Below are positions 62,414-64,000 of a DNA stretch of 64,000 nt, one piece after another (the first letter of the stretch is position 1; each line of letters begins with the position of its first letter). The stretch covers positions 104,601 to 168,600 of the forward strand of contig JAHDGU010000012.1 of the NCBI GenBank assembly GCA_020627535.1. Direction: 5' to 3'. This DNA is from Saprospiraceae bacterium (GTDB taxonomy: Bacteria > Bacteroidota > Bacteroidia > Chitinophagales > Saprospiraceae). Both the position numbers and the translations under genes were made by a program. A model generated the notes under the pieces. The model had not been told where the DNA came from, searched no databases, and saw only the letters and a list, made by a program, of their open reading frames with translations.

Positions 62414-63880
62414 ATGATTAAGAACCTAATAATCGAGAATTATAAATCTATTCAATATTTAGATCTACCACTAACTCAAATGAATGCCTTAATCGGTGCG
62501 AATAGTTGCGGAAAATCAAATATTTTGAAAGCTTTAAACTTAATTATTGGCCCAACTTACGCAACAATAAAATCATTCAAAACAACTGATCATTATCAGA
62601 ATGATCCAAATAACCACATAAATATAGAAGTCCACTTTCACAATCACTTGAATTGTGATAACAGAGTATTTGGGTTTAGATTATATAATAATGGAACATC
62701 AGTTTCGTATACAGCTTTAGATCAACATGGTAATCCTGCAGTGTACAATCCCAATAGTGCATATGAAATAAAGGTCTCTAATGACATGAAATCTGAAGTT
62801 CCAATGCTGTATTTAAACGTTGATAGACAAGCATCACAACAAATAAGAGCATCACAATGGACACTTTATGGAAAACTACTTGAACACCTAAATTCAATAA
62901 TTTCAACTCAAGATAGAACTCAATTTGTCAGTAATGTAGAACACTCATATAATCAGAATATAGAAGGATATGTAAATAATGCTGAGCAAATATTGAATCA
63001 ATGTATATCTGAACAGACTGGCAGAACAATGAACTTAAAAATGGCAATAATTGATCCTTCAATGGTCATTAAAGATTTAAGACCAAGGGTTAAAGATGCA
63101 AATGGATTTGAAGTAGACGTTGATCAAGAAGGTGCGGGAGTGCAAAGTGCAGTTTGCATTTCAATAGCGAGGGCATATGCACAATTGACAGGCATGCCTT
63201 TAATCTTAGCTATTGAAGAGCCTGAATTATTTTTGCATCCACATGCTTGTAGACACTTTTATCGAATATTAAAAGATTTATCAGTTACTGGGACTCAGAT
63301 ATTTTACACTACACATGAAGAAAGTTTCTTAAAGATAGAAGATTATCAAAATATAAAGAGAGTCATTAAACCAACAACAGATACAGATGTAATTTCATTT
63401 ACTGGAAATGTAAACAATTTTGATGTTGTTAAAGCAGCTGCAAGGTTTGACGTTGAAATGAATGAAGTGTTTTTTGCATCAAAGGTAGTATTAGTCGAAG
63501 GTCCTGCAGATAAAATCGCAACGACATCAGCATTTGAAAAATTAGGAATTGATTTAGACAAATTGAACATTTCAATTATTGAATGCGGGAGTATTTCGGG
63601 CATAAAACCTATGGTGGAAATCTTGAATAATTTCCAGATTGATTGTTATGCAGTAGTGGATCAAGATCCAGGAAATCAAACTACTCAACAAACTACACAA
63701 GATATATTAACTGTACTTCCAAATAACAAATTAATAGTTCAATCACCAGATTTAGAAGGAATATTTGGACAGCAAACAAAATTTAAAAAGAAAACAGCAT
63801 TAACAATAATCCCGACATATTATTTAAGTAACCCAGTACAACAAAGCTACATAGATCTAAAAACCGCAATGGGAATATAA
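62414..63880 (+). CDS. OLD-family nuclease (ATPase plus TOPRIM)
   Basis: A 488-residue protein. The ABC-like ATPase has Walker A GANSCGKSN (28-36), signature GAGVQSAV (239-246), Walker B LILAIEEPELFLHP (263-276) and switch His301 (TTHEE). The TOPRIM nuclease domain has Glu362 (VEGPADK) and Asp416/Asp418 (VVDQDPG). The C-terminus stops about 70 residues after the TOPRIM DxD and is short for the family. Such nucleases act in phage defence (the phage P2 Old protein, GajA of Gabija); no UvrD-like partner is present. Its composition is far more AT-rich (about 30% GC) than the recombinase, a sign of foreign origin. Confidence 0.88.
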   Translation: MIKNLIIENYKSIQYLDLPLTQMNALIGANSCGKSNILKALNLIIGPTYATIKSFKTTDHYQNDPNNHINIEVHFHNHLNCDNRVFGFRLYNNGTSVSYTALDQHGNPAVYNPNSAYEIKVSNDMKSEVPMLYLNVDRQASQQIRASQWTLYGKLLEHLNSIISTQDRTQFVSNVEHSYNQNIEGYVNNAEQILNQCISEQTGRTMNLKMAIIDPSMVIKDLRPRVKDANGFEVDVDQEGAGVQSAVCISIARAYAQLTGMPLILAIEEPELFLHPHACRHFYRILKDLSVTGTQIFYTTHEESFLKIEDYQNIKRVIKPTTDTDVISFTGNVNNFDVVKAAARFDVEMNEVFFASKVVLVEGPADKIATTSAFEKLGIDLDKLNISIIECGSISGIKPMVEILNNFQIDCYAVVDQDPGNQTTQQTTQDILTVLPNNKLIVQSPDLEGIFGQQTKFKKKTALTIIPTYYLSNPVQQSYIDLKTAMGI

Positions 63881-63882
63881 AA

Positions 63883-63942
63883 GCCGATGTATAACATGCT
63901 ATGATCAGGGAATCGTTCCTTCGTCACGACTCCCGATATAGC
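63883..63942 (+). other. Inverse box and bulged hairpin after the nuclease gene (attC-like)
   Basis: GCCGATGTATAAC (63883-63895) is the inverse of the box before the gene. Next, GCTAT-G-ATC-A-GGGA-A-TCGT (63898-63916) pairs with ACGA-C-TCCC-GAT-ATAGC (63926-63942): 16 pairs, one mismatch, and two unpaired single bases (G63903 and A63907), both on the same arm. One-sided extra-helical bases are typical of folded attC sites. The expected outer partner GTTATAC is not present after 63942. 63943-64000 shows no feature. Confidence 0.45.
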
Positions 63943-64000
63943 CGATCCGTCAGACTGTGCAATAACCCTTCCGTATTTTTTGGATATGATCTGAGGATTT

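Larger units (their letters stand above)
60467..63942 (+). mobile_element. Integron-like locus: recombinase, attachment region and one cassette (hypothesis)
   Basis: The locus has a tyrosine recombinase with the SPLD tail shared with integron integrases, then a short region with direct GTTATA repeats, then a single AT-rich gene bounded by inverted boxes (GTTATACATCAGC at 62379 and GCCGATGTATAAC at 63883), then a bulged hairpin. The order box-gene-inverse box-hairpin is that of an integron cassette. Not proven: the outer second box that should close the site is not found before 64000, the recombinase lacks the extra integron-specific segment, and only one cassette is visible. Confidence 0.4.

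Noticed and set aside
62414..63880. Gabija or PARIS defence system
   Set aside because: No UvrD-like helicase (GajB) or AriB-type gene is found beside the OLD-family nuclease within the window.
63898..63942. Rho-independent terminator for the nuclease gene
   Set aside because: The stem has bulges and is not followed by a T tract; the inverse box directly before it fits an attachment site better.
1..64000. tRNA and rRNA genes
   Set aside because: No cloverleaf with a GTTCRA-type T-loop and matched acceptor stem, and no rRNA-like stretch, was noticed on either strand by eye.

Overview
The window is a stretch of chromosome from a member of the Bacteroidota, most likely the Saprospiraceae or a close relative. 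The evidence is gene content and signals: GlmS followed by a DUF4290 protein and MurA, DUF4919 and DUF6427 families, an SPLD-tailed tyrosine recombinase, surface proteins with Bacteroidota-style N-termini, TAnnTTTG-type -7 promoter elements, few Shine-Dalgarno sites, and roughly 48-50% GC. The phylum is firm; the family is an inference.

Layout. 1-8.8 kb: the 3' end of glmS, DUF4290, murA, an ECF sigma/anti-sigma/surface-protein operon, polyprenyl synthase, a hydrolase, a DUF6427 membrane protein and purQ. 8.8-13.1 kb: a DsbD-type thiol reductase with a detached copy of its N-terminal domain, a Xre/RES toxin-antitoxin pair with twin operators, and a TetR regulator. 13.1-18.5 kb: a TetR-controlled ABC/HlyD/TolC export operon with an embedded thioesterase. 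18.5-23.2 kb: a GMC dehydrogenase with its small subunit, a Tat-exported isomerase-like protein, a cytochrome c and an epimerase. 23.3-32.9 kb: EF-G-like GTPase, glycosyltransferase, DASS transporter, tandem beta-lactamase-fold protein, frr, a Zn peptidase and serS. 32.9-33.9 kb: a gene-free repeat region. 33.9-52.3 kb: obgE, a LolA-like protein, a surface fibre/subtilisin pair, a topoisomerase IV A subunit, a TMTC-like protein, dprA, alkaline phosphatase, a double TonB-C protein and several hydrolases. 52.4-53.8 kb: a tandem array of the same repeat family seen at 33 kb. 53.8-60.1 kb: a DinB-type protein, a giant BNR protein and three unknown genes bracketed by 7-bp-periodic repeat arrays. 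60.4-64 kb: a probable mobile locus.

The most unusual parts are at the right end. The 60.4-64 kb locus has a tyrosine recombinase with three evenly spaced N-terminal modules resembling the HARP DNA-binding module. It is followed by an AT-rich OLD-family nuclease gene flanked by 13-bp inverted boxes (GTTATACATC/GATGTATAAC). Just beyond lies an imperfect hairpin with single-base bulges on one arm. Together this looks like an integrase, an attachment site and one cassette in an unconventional integron-like arrangement, although the closing box is not seen before the window ends. The second is an interspersed repeat of about 157 bp whose internal hairpin stem is kept as paired but with different bases in different copies, implying selection on structure. 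The rest is mostly housekeeping and envelope genes in short, tightly packed operons.
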